From contig CAZAEW010000007.1 of NCBI GenBank assembly GCA_964484065.1, positions 1 to 64,000 on the forward strand: DNA of 64,000 bases, read 5' to 3'. Below, one piece after another: positions 8,349-17,470 of this stretch. The DNA comes from JAEVLT01 sp964484065 (GTDB taxonomy: Bacteria; Bacillota; Bacilli; Bacillales; Cytobacillaceae). The first letter of the stretch is position 1; each line of letters begins with the position of its first letter. The notes beneath the pieces were generated by a model. It was not told where the DNA came from, ran no database searches, and saw nothing but the letters and a program-made list of their open reading frames with translations. The position numbers were made by a program, and so were the translations under genes.

Positions 8349-9476
8349 ATGACGATTCGAGAAAATTATTCTCCTGGATTGGATGGAATTATTGCAGCTG
8401 AAACAAAGCTCTCTTTCCTGGATACCGTCCATAGTGAGATCGTAATACAGGGATATGACCTTATTAAATTAGCTGAAAATTACCAATATTTAGACGTAGT
8501 GAATTTGCTGCTGAATGATGAACTTCCTTCTCCGGAAGAAAAAAGCTTGCTGGAGCAAAAGCTGAAGGAAGAATATGAAATTCCAACGGATCTATTCAAT
8601 ATCTTTAAGTTATTACCAGAAAAAACGCATCCAATGGATGGGTTAAGAACAGGTATTTCAGCTTTAGGCGGATATGATCCCGAAATTAATGATCGTTCAT
8701 CTGAAGTCAATAAAGAGCGTGCTTACAAATTATTAGGGAAAATACCTAATATCGTGGCAAACAGCTATCGAGTGCTAAATAAACAAGAAATTGTCCGCCC
8801 AAAAAAGGATTTATCCTATAGTGCAAACTTCTATTACATGATTACCGGAAAAGTGCCATCGGCCATCGAAGAGAAAATTTTTGACCAATCCCTTCTATTA
8901 TATATAGAACACGAAATGCCAAATTCTACTTTTACAGCCAGAGTCATTGCTTCTACACAATCTGATTTGTATGGTGCTTTAACAGGAGCAGTTGCTTCAT
9001 TAAAAGGCAGTTTGCATGGAGGGGCAAATGAAGCGGTCATGTACATGCTTTTGGAAGCTGGCAATGTGGAGGAATTTGAGCAGTTGCTTGAAAAGAAAAT
9101 TGCCAATAAAGAAAAGATCATGGGATTTGGCCATCGTGTTTATATGAAGAAAATGGATCCAAGAGCGGTGATCATGAAAAAAGCCTTAAAACAGCTTTGT
9201 GATGCTAAAGGAGATGACTTGCTTTACAGAATGTGTGAAGCAGGGGAAGCGGTCATGGAAAGGGAGAAAAAGCTTTATCCGAACATGGATTATTATGCGG
9301 CTCCAGTCTACTATATGTTAGGTCTGCCAATCGACATCTATACACCGATTTTCTTTAGTGCCCGATCAGCTGGGCTGTGCGCTCATGTTATCGAGCAGCA
9401 TGCAAACAATCGACTTTTCCGTCCTCGTGTAAGTTATGTAGGCGAGCGTCGTAACCACAATATTTTATCCAACTAA
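8349..9476 (+). CDS. mmgD: 2-methylcitrate synthase (citrate synthase family)
   Basis: 375 residues, the length of small type-II-like bacterial citrate/methylcitrate synthases. Catalytic His223 sits in GSLHGGANE, His262 in GFGHRVY and Asp314 in MDYYAAPVYY. It condenses propionyl-CoA with oxaloacetate in the methylcitrate cycle. Assignment as methylcitrate rather than citrate synthase rests on the following mmgE and prpB genes. GGAGG precedes the ATG. First gene of the operon; a cobalamin riboswitch and four hairpin repeats lie in the 970 bp upstream. Confidence 0.92.
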   Translation: MTIRENYSPGLDGIIAAETKLSFLDTVHSEIVIQGYDLIKLAENYQYLDVVNLLLNDELPSPEEKSLLEQKLKEEYEIPTDLFNIFKLLPEKTHPMDGLRTGISALGGYDPEINDRSSEVNKERAYKLLGKIPNIVANSYRVLNKQEIVRPKKDLSYSANFYYMITGKVPSAIEEKIFDQSLLLYIEHEMPNSTFTARVIASTQSDLYGALTGAVASLKGSLHGGANEAVMYMLLEAGNVEEFEQLLEKKIANKEKIMGFGHRVYMKKMDPRAVIMKKALKQLCDAKGDDLLYRMCEAGEAVMEREKKLYPNMDYYAAPVYYMLGLPIDIYTPIFFSARSAGLCAHVIEQHANNRLFRPRVSYVGERRNHNILSN

Positions 9477-9566
9477 AAAATTTAAGTTATTAGCCCGCCC
9501 GATGGATGTTCTGGTCCAACATCCATCCCTATAATAAACGATTTTAAATAGAAAGGAAACGGGAAA

Positions 9567-11003
9567 ATGATAAAAACGAATGAAAACAAAAAAACAGATG
9601 TATTATTAGAAAAAATCGCAGATTATGTATTAGATAAGGAGATTACTAGTACAGAGGCGTTCGAGACTGCTCGTTACGTGTTGTTAGATACAATCGGGTG
9701 CGGTATTTTGGCACTCCAATATCCAGAATGCACCAAATTATTAGGACCGGTTGTTCCTGGAACAGTGGTTCCTAACGGTACTCGTGTACCCGGAACTTCA
9801 TATGTATTGGATCCAGTAAAAGGTGCATTTAATATTGGCGCTATGATTCGCTGGCTGGACTATAACGATACATGGTTAGCTGCAGAGTGGGGACATCCAT
9901 CTGATAATCTAGGAGGCATTCTGGCTGTAGCTGACTATATAAGCCGTGTAAATATTGCAGAGGGAAAAGCAGCTTTAACAGTAAATGATGTCCTTGAAAT
10001 GATGATTAAAGCTCATGAAATTCAAGGTATCTTAGCATTAGAAAACAGCATGAACCGAGTTGGACTTGATCACGTCTTATATGTAAAAGTAGCTACAACT
10101 GCAGTTGTGACAAAAGCGCTTGGTGGAACGAGACAAGAAATTATCAACGCTTTATCCAATGCCTGGATTGATAATGCAAGTTTACGTACGTACCGTCATG
10201 CTCCAAATACGGGATCCCGCAAATCTTGGGCAGCTGGTGACGCTACAAGCCGCGGTGTACATTTAGCCATGATGGCAGTTAAAGGAGAAATGGGATATCC
10301 AACAGCTCTTTCTGCTCCTGGATGGGGTTTCCAAGATGTTTTATTTAATAAACAAGAATTAAAGCTTGCCCGTCCATTTGATTCTTATGTAATGGAAAAT
10401 GTGCTGTTTAAGGTTTCTTTCCCTGCTGAATTCCATGCGCAAACAGCAGCAGAATGTGCAGTAAAACTGCATAATGAAGTAAAAGACCGTTTGGATGAAA
10501 TTGAGAAAATTACAATCACAACTCATGAATCAGCTATCCGTATCATCGATAAGACAGGTCCATTGTACAATCCGGCGGACCGTGACCATTGTATTCAATA
10601 TATTACAGCTGTTGGATTAATTTATGGAGATATCACAGCCGATCATTATGAAGATCAAGCTGCTGCTGATCCAAGAATTGATCAATTGCGCGATAAAATG
10701 GTAACGGTAGAAAATAAACAATATACAATTGATTATCTTGACCCGAACAAGCGCTCAATCGCCAACGCGGTTCAAATCCATTATAAAGATGGAACGTCTT
10801 CTGAATTTGTGGAATGTGAATATCCTCTTGGACATCGTTTTAGAAGAGAAGAAGCTTATCCATTGGTTGTTAAGAAATTCACTGAAAATATCAGTACTCA
10901 TTTTTCACAAAAACAGCAAGCTAAGATTCAAGAAGCTTGTTTAGATTCAGAGGGATTAACAAACTTAAAAGTAAATGAATTTGTAGATTTATTTATCATC
11001 TAA
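9567..11003 (+). CDS. mmgE: 2-methylcitrate dehydratase (MmgE/PrpD family)
   Basis: 478 residues with the MmgE/PrpD fold signature: LLDTIGCGILAL near residue 40, WGHPSDN near 111-117, and RHAPNTGSRKSWAAGDATSRGVHLA near 210-235. It dehydrates 2-methylcitrate to cis-2-methylaconitate. It starts 90 bp after mmgD with AAAGGAAACGGG upstream of ATG, and is separated from prpB by only 13 bp, so the three genes form one transcription unit. No anomalies are seen. Confidence 0.93.
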   Translation: MIKTNENKKTDVLLEKIADYVLDKEITSTEAFETARYVLLDTIGCGILALQYPECTKLLGPVVPGTVVPNGTRVPGTSYVLDPVKGAFNIGAMIRWLDYNDTWLAAEWGHPSDNLGGILAVADYISRVNIAEGKAALTVNDVLEMMIKAHEIQGILALENSMNRVGLDHVLYVKVATTAVVTKALGGTRQEIINALSNAWIDNASLRTYRHAPNTGSRKSWAAGDATSRGVHLAMMAVKGEMGYPTALSAPGWGFQDVLFNKQELKLARPFDSYVMENVLFKVSFPAEFHAQTAAECAVKLHNEVKDRLDEIEKITITTHESAIRIIDKTGPLYNPADRDHCIQYITAVGLIYGDITADHYEDQAAADPRIDQLRDKMVTVENKQYTIDYLDPNKRSIANAVQIHYKDGTSSEFVECEYPLGHRFRREEAYPLVVKKFTENISTHFSQKQQAKIQEACLDSEGLTNLKVNEFVDLFII

Positions 11004-11016
11004 GGAGGGATTCCAA

Positions 11017-11925
11017 GTGGCTTGGATCGTAGATACACCATCAACACAAGTTGAATTAGCAGATCGTTTCCGAAAATTAATTGAAGCACCAGGGATTTTG
11101 CAAATTCCAGGCTCCCATGACGCTATGGCAGGTCTTATCGCAAAAAGGACCGGTTTTCAGGCTTTATATTTATCCGGGGCTGCCTATACAGCAAGCCGTG
11201 GATTGCCGGATTTAGGGATTGTATCCTCGGACGAAGTAGCAGAAAGGGCAAGGGATATTGTTCGTGCTACTGATTTACCAATCCTTGTAGATATCGATAC
11301 CGGTTTTGGCGGGGTACTAAATGTGGCCCGTACAGCCAGAGAAATGCAGGAAGCATGTGTAGCTGCTGTCCAAATAGAAGATCAGGATCTTCCAAAGAAA
11401 TGCGGGCATTTAAATGGTAAAAAACTTGTAACAACGGAAGAAATGGTGCAAAAAATTAAGGCCATTAAACAGGTTGCACCTTCTCTTGTGATTGTAGCAC
11501 GTACTGATGCACGGGCAGTAGAAGGCCTTGAAGCTGCTATTGCAAGGGTAGAGGCTTATATTGAGGCAGGAGCGGACGCGATTTTTCCTGAAGCGCTTCA
11601 AAGCGAAGAAGAGTTCCGCCAATTTGCTAACAGAATTAAGGTCCCGTTGCTGGCTAATATGACTGAATTTGGAAAAACACCATATTATACAGCTGAAGAA
11701 TTTGAGGAAATGGGATATCAAATGGTGATTTACCCAGTTACTTCTCTACGGGTAGCGGCAAAAGCTTATGAAAGAGTATTTGAGCAAATTAAGCAGCAAG
11801 GTACGCAAAAGGAAGCATTAACAGATATGCAAACACGAAGTGAGCTATATGAAACAATCGCCTATCATGATTTTGAAGGTTTAGATAAGGATATAGCAAA
11901 AACGGTCTTAACAAAAGGGCAATAA
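11017..11925 (+). CDS. prpB: Methylisocitrate lyase
   Basis: 302 residues of the isocitrate lyase/PEP mutase superfamily. SGAA at 53-56, metal-binding DIDTGFGG at 92-99 and the catalytic KKCGH at 127-131 are intact. It cleaves 2-methylisocitrate to pyruvate and succinate, closing the methylcitrate cycle. The start is GTG, fixed by AAGGAGG six to twelve bases upstream. Last gene of the operon, followed by a strong terminator. The B. subtilis homologue is mmgF/yqiQ. Confidence 0.93.
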   Translation: MAWIVDTPSTQVELADRFRKLIEAPGILQIPGSHDAMAGLIAKRTGFQALYLSGAAYTASRGLPDLGIVSSDEVAERARDIVRATDLPILVDIDTGFGGVLNVARTAREMQEACVAAVQIEDQDLPKKCGHLNGKKLVTTEEMVQKIKAIKQVAPSLVIVARTDARAVEGLEAAIARVEAYIEAGADAIFPEALQSEEEFRQFANRIKVPLLANMTEFGKTPYYTAEEFEEMGYQMVIYPVTSLRVAAKAYERVFEQIKQQGTQKEALTDMQTRSELYETIAYHDFEGLDKDIAKTVLTKGQ

Positions 11926-11940
11926 TTATAGAAGAAGGTT

Positions 11941-11984
11941 TATCTATTTATCCAAAAATGGATAAATAGATTTCCTTTTTTTAT
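11941..11984 (+). terminator. Terminator of the methylcitrate operon
   Basis: ATCTATTTATCC AAAAA TGGATAAATAGAT stem followed by TTCCTTTTTTT, just after prpB. Confidence 0.9.
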
Positions 11985-12116
11985 AAGTAAAGTATAAAAG
12001 TTTGGACTTTGAGAATTGTCCAGCTTCAGCGCTTGCGCTTTTCTTATAAGGCCATTTTTTCCTACCACTTTATTAGGAAAGTTTTCTTTTTTAGGATTTT
12101 TCCCTTCAGTTCATTA

Positions 12117-12148
12117 AGTTGCCGGAAAGTACCGGCAACTTTTTTTTG
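12117..12148 (+). terminator. Second hairpin terminator
   Basis: AAGTTGCCGG AAAGTA CCGGCAACTT followed by T8. No gene directly precedes it, so it may be a backup terminator or the end of an unrecognised small RNA. A small AGCGC/GCGCT hairpin lies at about 12028-12045. Confidence 0.8.
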
Positions 12149-12338
12149 GGAAAAGAGACTCATTTATGTTTTTGCTCGTTGATCAAAAGAGTAGAAAATT
12201 TCTTCCCCTTTATTACCTCCAGTACCTGCTCAACTCCCTTCAAATTCCCTGAGGCGGGAGCCTTCTGTTAAAAAATGATAAATTAAAAATAGAGATTTTC
12301 CTTTCTGAACAGTATAATCAGGAAGGGAGTTGAAATAA

Positions 12339-13499
12339 ATGAATAAAAAAGATATTGCCAATATCCGCAAGCAATTTAAACTAGATAACCATCTGATGAA
12401 TATTCGAGAAATCTTCAATGTTTATGTTCAGAAAGAATCAGGCGAGATTTACCATCATGTCAGTCAGCCGTTTCAAATGCTGGAACAGGAAACACAGGAA
12501 TTATTTTTGACGAACTTTAAAAAGATTCTAACCGGCCAGCTTGATGCCAAACTGTTTGAGTTGAAATTTATGCGTGATGTGGAAGACAGCACGCAAATGT
12601 TTCTATTCGAAGGATTGCAGCAAGAGATAACGGAAGATTGGAAAGAATACATGCTCGAAATCGTCACGAAAATGTTTGCTGGCACGGTTTATGAATTTGA
12701 TACGGTGGTGACGTTTATCCGGGGAGAATATCGAAAACCGGTCCGGAAACGGGATCAGGAATCCGAAGAGGGCGGAGATGACGAGGTTTATTCCAACCCG
12801 TTTATCCTTTGCAGTCTTAATAAAACGGATCAGCCGAAAAACGCTTTGATGTTTGATTATGTTGAGAAAGAATTCAAATCGTATAACTTCTTTGATCCTA
12901 TTATTAATTTAGATTCCCCGTTATCAGGCTTTCTTTTCCCAGCCTTTAATGACAATTCGGCCGATGTGAACCATATTCTTTATTATGCGGGGAAAGCGAA
13001 TCAACCGGATCTAAAATTTATTGAAGAAGTGCTCAATTGTGAAGAGATTATTACTGCCCAGGAAGATAAGGACTGCTTTGATTTCATATTAAAAGAAGTA
13101 ATCGGGGACGAAGTAGATACCAGGGTTATGTCAAATGTCTATGAGGAAATCGATAAACTGGTGCAGGAGAATAAAGAAAATGAAGACAGTGAAATTCCTA
13201 CGTTGGATACTCGGGATATCGAACGCATCTTAACGGTAAGCGGAGTTGAAAATGTAGAAACTGCCAAAGTGGAGCATGCCTTCAAAGCGGTCGTAGCCGA
13301 TGAAAAACATGAATTCAAAGCAAGCAGTTTAGTTCCTAAATCTATTAAAATTGAGACCAAATTGGCCGACGTATCCATCAACCCGAAAGACTTGAAATAT
13401 ATAAAATACATTACGTATCAAGGAAAACGGTGCCTATTATTAGAGGTCGATGAAGAAGTAGTCGTGGAAGGGTTTCGACTGGAATCGGAGTCGCTCTAA
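12339..13499 (+). CDS. DUF4317 family protein, 386 aa
   Basis: The N-terminus MNKKDIANIRKQFKLDN..MNIREIFNVYVQKESGEIYH and the overall length match the DUF4317 family found in Firmicutes, whose function is not known. It is soluble and acidic, with a charged insert around residues 143-155 (EESEEGGDDE). GGAAGGGAG precedes the ATG. It stands alone between terminators. Confidence 0.8.
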   Translation: MNKKDIANIRKQFKLDNHLMNIREIFNVYVQKESGEIYHHVSQPFQMLEQETQELFLTNFKKILTGQLDAKLFELKFMRDVEDSTQMFLFEGLQQEITEDWKEYMLEIVTKMFAGTVYEFDTVVTFIRGEYRKPVRKRDQESEEGGDDEVYSNPFILCSLNKTDQPKNALMFDYVEKEFKSYNFFDPIINLDSPLSGFLFPAFNDNSADVNHILYYAGKANQPDLKFIEEVLNCEEIITAQEDKDCFDFILKEVIGDEVDTRVMSNVYEEIDKLVQENKENEDSEIPTLDTRDIERILTVSGVENVETAKVEHAFKAVVADEKHEFKASSLVPKSIKIETKLADVSINPKDLKYIKYITYQGKRCLLLEVDEEVVVEGFRLESESL

Positions 13500-13529
13500 T
13501 GAGTTTTACGGGCAGGTTGTGACAAATAT

Positions 13530-13569
13530 GAGCTGGTTTTTTGCAAATTGCAAAGACCAGCTTTTTTTA
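13530..13569 (+). terminator. Terminator after DUF4317 gene
   Basis: GAGCTGGT..ACCAGCT stem with an inner TGCAAATTGCA, followed by T7. Confidence 0.85.
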
Positions 13570-13692
13570 TTAGGTTGGTTAAAAGTAAGACAAATAATCA
13601 AACATCAAAGAGGAGTCAGATACATCCGACTCCACTGTTTGCATTAATTAAGAATTTAATTGTGATTTGAAATAAAGGATAAACAAGTGAGG

Positions 13693-14520
13693 TTATAAAT
13701 TTATTTTCTTTTCGAGTAAATAACCGGTTCCAAAAAATAGCGCAACTGCCGTTACAACATTATAAATACCAGATGCTATATTTGCGGCTAAAATTCCTGG
13801 TGAATCAATGCTCATATAAAATCCGTCATTATTATATTCCAAATGGTATTGATCATTTAGCGATGCCATTGTTTTCAGATGAAAGGTATTGAAATCTATA
13901 TAATAAGGAAGTAATTTGCTAATTTCGTAATCACCGAAGCCTATTATCCCGAATAATACCAAAAACAAGATGAACCATAAACCGCCGATTTTTTTATTCT
14001 GGAAAGTGATTTTACTTAAAGACATTGAAAAGTAGATTAGAATCAACATACTAAATCCGTTAAAAACAGCAAGAAGCACGGCAAAGATGTCTTCCTTCAA
14101 TGTTATTTTCTTTATCGAAGAGAAAAGTTTGGTGATATCCAAATCAAATGGACTGAAAATCATCACCATTATGAGGTTGTATAGGAAAATTCCCATTCCT
14201 AAAACCAAAAACCATAATAAAGCAACTAAGAGTTTAGATCCAACAATTTGAGATCCTGTCAGCGGCAAAGTAAAGGTTAAGTATCCGCTATCCTCATATA
14301 ATTCTTTTCTGAAAGAGCCTACAATATATAAGAAAACCACCAGAGCCGCGCCAAATAAAGTCATGATGGACAGCACCATAAAGAGATCTCCCAGACTGGA
14401 ACCCTGGCGCATTTTATTGGTGTAGGTGTAAATAGCGGTAAAGAGTATAAGTACGAGAGCCAATACGCCTAAAATAAATTTGTATGTCCCGTTTAGTTCG
14501 TATTTCATATATTTAAACAT
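13693..14520 (-). CDS. ABC-2 type transporter permease
   Basis: 275 residues with about six hydrophobic segments (for example FILGVLALVLILFTAI, LVALLWFLVLGMGIFLYNLIMVMI, LWFILFLVLFGIIGFG). It is the third gene of a regulator-ATPase-permease operon and starts 12 bp after the ATPase. It would form the membrane part of a YtrBC-like exporter. The substrate is unknown; related systems respond to cell-envelope stress. Confidence 0.8.
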   Translation of the reverse strand: MFKYMKYELNGTYKFILGVLALVLILFTAIYTYTNKMRQGSSLGDLFMVLSIMTLFGAALVVFLYIVGSFRKELYEDSGYLTFTLPLTGSQIVGSKLLVALLWFLVLGMGIFLYNLIMVMIFSPFDLDITKLFSSIKKITLKEDIFAVLLAVFNGFSMLILIYFSMSLSKITFQNKKIGGLWFILFLVLFGIIGFGDYEISKLLPYYIDFNTFHLKTMASLNDQYHLEYNNDGFYMSIDSPGILAANIASGIYNVVTAVALFFGTGYLLEKKINL

Positions 14521-14532
14521 TCGCCAATCCCC

Positions 14533-15231
14533 CTATGCTCCGAAAATTTCCTTGTAAATTTCATCTATTTGTTTCCCCTTTGCTTCCCTTAAAGCCTCAG
14601 CATTGCCCTTTAAGACCACATGCCCATCCTGAAGGAAGACGACATCATCGAGCATGCTTTCCATGTCCCTTACTAAGTGAGTGGTGATAATCATCGAACT
14701 GTTTTCATTATAGTTAGTGATAATGGCATTTAAAATCTGGTCCCGTGCCACCGGGTCTACCCCTGCAATCGGTTCATCTAAAATATAGAGCTTTGCATTT
14801 CTGGATAAGACAAGAGACAAATTGAGCTTTTCATGCATGCCTTTAGAAAGGGTATCGATCTTCATGCTCTTGTCCAATTTCATGAAATCTATTAATTCAG
14901 CAAACTTGTTTTCATCGAAATCAGGGTAAAAATCATTATAGAGTTTAAAAGCATCTTCAATCTTCATCCACTTGTAGAGAAAGTTTCGATCAGGCAAATA
15001 CGAAACAATGGATTTGGTTTCCACTCCAACTTTTAGCCCATCGATCAGCACATCTCCGCTTGTTTTTCTTAATAAACCTGTCAATATCTTGATGAGCGTC
15101 GTTTTGCCGCTGCCATTTGGGCCTAAGATGCCGACGACTTTTCCTTCCTCAATATTTAAACTTAAATTATCCAAAGCCTTTTTATGGAAATATTTCTTTG
15201 TGAGATTGCTGATATCCACAATATTCTTCAT
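14533..15231 (-). CDS. ABC transporter ATP-binding protein (YtrB-like)
   Basis: 232 residues with Walker A GPNGSGKTT at 38-46, signature LSKGM near 128, Walker B LYILDEP near 150 and the H-loop TTH. The signature is degenerate (SKGM instead of SGGQ), as is usual in the YtrB/drug-resistance ATPase branch. The start ATG overlaps the stop of the preceding regulator by four bases, which points to translational coupling. Partner permease follows. Confidence 0.9.
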   Translation of the reverse strand: MKNIVDISNLTKKYFHKKALDNLSLNIEEGKVVGILGPNGSGKTTLIKILTGLLRKTSGDVLIDGLKVGVETKSIVSYLPDRNFLYKWMKIEDAFKLYNDFYPDFDENKFAELIDFMKLDKSMKIDTLSKGMHEKLNLSLVLSRNAKLYILDEPIAGVDPVARDQILNAIITNYNENSSMIITTHLVRDMESMLDDVVFLQDGHVVLKGNAEALREAKGKQIDEIYKEIFGA

Positions 15232-15596
15232 TCGTTTCCCCCCGCGTCAAACCGTTTTGATATCATTGTTTTTATTTCATCAGATTGGAATCCCAGTTTC
15301 TTCATTTCCATGAAAAACTGATCAATTAAGTCTGTTGCCATGCTTTGTTTTAAATATTTGATCGTGTTGATATCTTCTGTTACAAATGTTCCCATCCCTC
15401 TTTGCGTTATCAATAACTGTTCCCGCTCAAGCTCTTGATAGACTCTTTGTATCGTATTAGGATTTACTTTTAAATCCTTTGAAAAATCTCTTACCGATGG
15501 CAATTTTTCACCACAAGTAATTTCTCCGGAAACCACTTTCGTTTTGATTAAATTCATAATTTGGATGTAAATAGGCAGGTTACTGCTAAACTCCAC
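15228..15596 (-). CDS. GntR family regulator, YtrA subfamily
   Basis: 122 residues: an N-terminal GntR winged helix (LPSVRDFSKDLKVNPNTIQRVYQELEREQLL) and only a short helical C-terminal tail, which is the YtrA subfamily layout. It heads the ABC operon. A perfect inverted repeat of YtrA operator type lies 25 bp upstream at 15621-15648, so it probably represses its own operon until an envelope-related signal releases it. Confidence 0.9.
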   Translation of the reverse strand: MEFSSNLPIYIQIMNLIKTKVVSGEITCGEKLPSVRDFSKDLKVNPNTIQRVYQELEREQLLITQRGMGTFVTEDINTIKYLKQSMATDLIDQFFMEMKKLGFQSDEIKTMISKRFDAGGNE

Positions 15597-15620
15597 TTTT
15601 CCACCCCCAACCTTAATGTA

Positions 15621-15648
15621 TTAGTGTACTAGGAAAATGGTACACTAA
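15621..15648. promoter_or_regulatory. YtrA-type operator
   Basis: TTAGTGTAC (10 bases) GTACACTAA, a perfect 9-bp inverted repeat. AGTGTA/TACACT half sites are those known for YtrA-like GntR regulators. Confidence 0.8.
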
Positions 15649-15760
15649 TGTTAATTAATTGTCAAATTATATTAAAAATACCATTTTTTGAATACCGAAG
15701 CGTATAATGGACATGAAGTTGGGAATAATCGGAGACAGCGTGTATTATAGGAGGTTATTT

Positions 15761-16156
15761 ATGGGAAGATTAATTCATTTTGAAATTCATGTGGATAACA
15801 TGGAACGGGCCAAGAAGTTTTATGGAGATGTATTTGGATGGTCATTTCACGATTGGAGCGAATATGCAGGAATGCCTTATTTCGGAGCAGTGACCGGCGA
15901 TGAAAAGGAACCTGGAATCAACGGTGCTTTGATGCAGCGCCAAAGTGCTTCTCCACAAACAAATCAGGGTATAAATTCATATGTTTGTACAATGGGAGTA
16001 GGGGATTACCATGCAACGGAAACTAAAATTCTAGAGAATGGCGGTAAAGTTGCAATGACGAAATATGCCCTGCCTGGAATGGCATGGCAAGGATACTACT
16101 TGGATACAGAAGGAAATATCTTTGGAATTCATCAGCCGGATGTGAATGCAAAATAG
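15761..16156 (+). CDS. VOC (glyoxalase/bleomycin resistance-like) family protein
   Basis: 131 residues beginning GRLIHFEIHVDNMERAKKFYGDVFGW, the first beta-alpha-beta-beta-beta module of the vicinal oxygen chelate fold, and ending WQGYYLDTEGNIFGIHQ, the second. H7 and E near the C-terminus are candidate metal ligands. The ATG at 15761 has AGGAGG six bases upstream; the frame is open further but without a better site. Substrate unknown. Single gene followed by a terminator. Confidence 0.85.
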   Translation: MGRLIHFEIHVDNMERAKKFYGDVFGWSFHDWSEYAGMPYFGAVTGDEKEPGINGALMQRQSASPQTNQGINSYVCTMGVGDYHATETKILENGGKVAMTKYALPGMAWQGYYLDTEGNIFGIHQPDVNAK

Positions 16157-16189
16157 GATGGCTCGGTAATTCAAGTTCGGGGTACCTAC

Positions 16190-16223
16190 TAACTCAGGTT
16201 TAATGACTTGAGTTTTTTCTTTT
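16190..16223 (+). terminator. Terminator after VOC gene
   Basis: AACTCA..TTGAGTT stem followed by TTTTTCTTTT. Confidence 0.7.
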
Positions 16224-16360
16224 GAGAAAAGAATATTAAACAGTTAAAGGAAGATATTCAACATACTCCGATGGGTGCCATGTACTGATTTAACAGTTCA
16301 TTAATTTGATATTATTTTTGCTTGATCAGGTTCCAATTAATCTAAAATATGTTATTATGT

Positions 16361-16380
16361 ATTTAGGTAATTAACTAAAT
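16361..16380. promoter_or_regulatory. Operator candidate for the sdpR-like repressor
   Basis: ATTTAG (8 bases) CTAAAT, 18 bp upstream of the ArsR-type gene; the arrangement fits autorepression as known for SdpR. Confidence 0.55.
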
Positions 16381-16398
16381 AACGAAGAAGGGAATAGG

Positions 16399-16674
16399 AT
16401 GAATGAAGTTTTTAAGGCGTTGGCTGACCCGACTCGAAGAAAGATCTTGGACTTATTAAAAGAGCACGATTTAACAGCAGGGGAAATTGCGGATCAATTC
16501 GAAATGAGCAAACCGTCGATTAGCAGCCATTTAAAAATACTCAAATCAGCAGGATTGGTTTTGGATGAAAAAAAGGGACAGTTTATTATTTACTCCTTAA
16601 ACTCTACTGTTTTACAGGATGTAATCAAATGGTTATTAGACAAAAAAGGAGAAGGGTCTCATGAAAAAAAATAA
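16399..16674 (+). CDS. sdpR: ArsR-type autorepressor, SdpR-like
   Basis: 91 residues with a winged helix of the ArsR type (LADPTRRKILDLLKEHDLTAGEIADQF, then SKPSISSHLKILKSAGLV). No metal-binding Cys pair is present. It overlaps the following SdpI-like gene by 14 bp. In B. subtilis SdpR represses the sdpRI operon and is sequestered at the membrane by SdpI when toxin SdpC is present. No sdpC is visible here, so the pair may serve defence against toxins of other cells. Confidence 0.8.
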   Translation: MNEVFKALADPTRRKILDLLKEHDLTAGEIADQFEMSKPSISSHLKILKSAGLVLDEKKGQFIIYSLNSTVLQDVIKWLLDKKGEGSHEKK

Positions 16675-17302
16675 ACTTTTTTATATTACGCTGATCATTT
16701 CCCTGATTCCGTTGATTATAAATCTGATTGCCTTTGCGCATATGCCGGATAAAGTTCCTGTTCATTGGGGAATAACCGGGGAGCCAAATCGCTATGGTTC
16801 AAAAATGGAACAATTGGTGATGAGTGCAATCCCCTTCGTTCTGTTTTTGTTTTTCAACTTTCTGCCGTCCATTGACCCGAAAAAGGAATCCTATAAAAAG
16901 CATGCAGGCGCTTATTCAATGATAAATCTTTTTATTATATTAATAATCGGCTGTTTGAATTTGAGCGGTCTGTTTAGCGCTCTCGGATATCCTGTCGCAT
17001 TTCAAAAGGTCGTACCGGTTCTGCTGGGAATTCTCTTTATTGTACTTGGAAATTTCATGACGCAAATTCGCCATAACTATTTTGTCGGATTTCGGAATCC
17101 TTGGACACTCGCATCCGAGCATGTATGGAAAAAAACACACCGGCTTGGAGGATATGTTTTTGTTGTGATTGGCTTGGTGCCATTTACCTCTCTTTTCTTA
17201 GGTGCACTGGGGATGTACCTGTTTTTTGGAGCATTGGTCGTCGGAACGGCACTGGTCTATCTTTACTCTTACTTCATTTTTAAAAAGAACGCGTCAAAAT
17301 AG
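16661..17302 (+). CDS. sdpI: SdpI family membrane protein (immunity/signalling)
   Basis: 213 residues, about six membrane segments, with the family marks MPDKVPVHWGITGEPNRYGSK (DUF1648 part) near residues 30-50 and NYFVGFRNPWTLASEHVWKKTHRLGG near 130-155. The start ATG lies within the end of sdpR, with AAAGGAGAAGGG upstream. It probably gives immunity to an SDP-like toxin and holds the repressor at the membrane. Confidence 0.85.
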   Translation: MKKNKLFYITLIISLIPLIINLIAFAHMPDKVPVHWGITGEPNRYGSKMEQLVMSAIPFVLFLFFNFLPSIDPKKESYKKHAGAYSMINLFIILIIGCLNLSGLFSALGYPVAFQKVVPVLLGILFIVLGNFMTQIRHNYFVGFRNPWTLASEHVWKKTHRLGGYVFVVIGLVPFTSLFLGALGMYLFFGALVVGTALVYLYSYFIFKKNASK

Positions 17303-17374
17303 GAACGGTGCAAATCATCGAAACTAAAAAATGATTTTTATGATAAGATAAAATAAAATAGAGTAGATATTTAT

Positions 17375-17416
17375 AAAAACGCCTAGGATTTAATCCAAAG
17401 CGTTTTTATGTTTTTT
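17375..17416 (+). terminator. Terminator after sdpI-like gene
   Basis: AAAAACGC..GCGTTTTT stem followed by ATGTTTTTTC. Confidence 0.7.
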
Positions 17417-17470
17417 CTATAGTTCTTGTTTGATATACATATATTTTTGCTTTTATTTTGAGGTGAGAAG

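Noticed and set aside
12019..12060. Small RNA at the AGCGC/GCGCT hairpin after the methylcitrate operon
   Set aside because: The hairpin is short and I see no promoter; it is probably intergenic debris.
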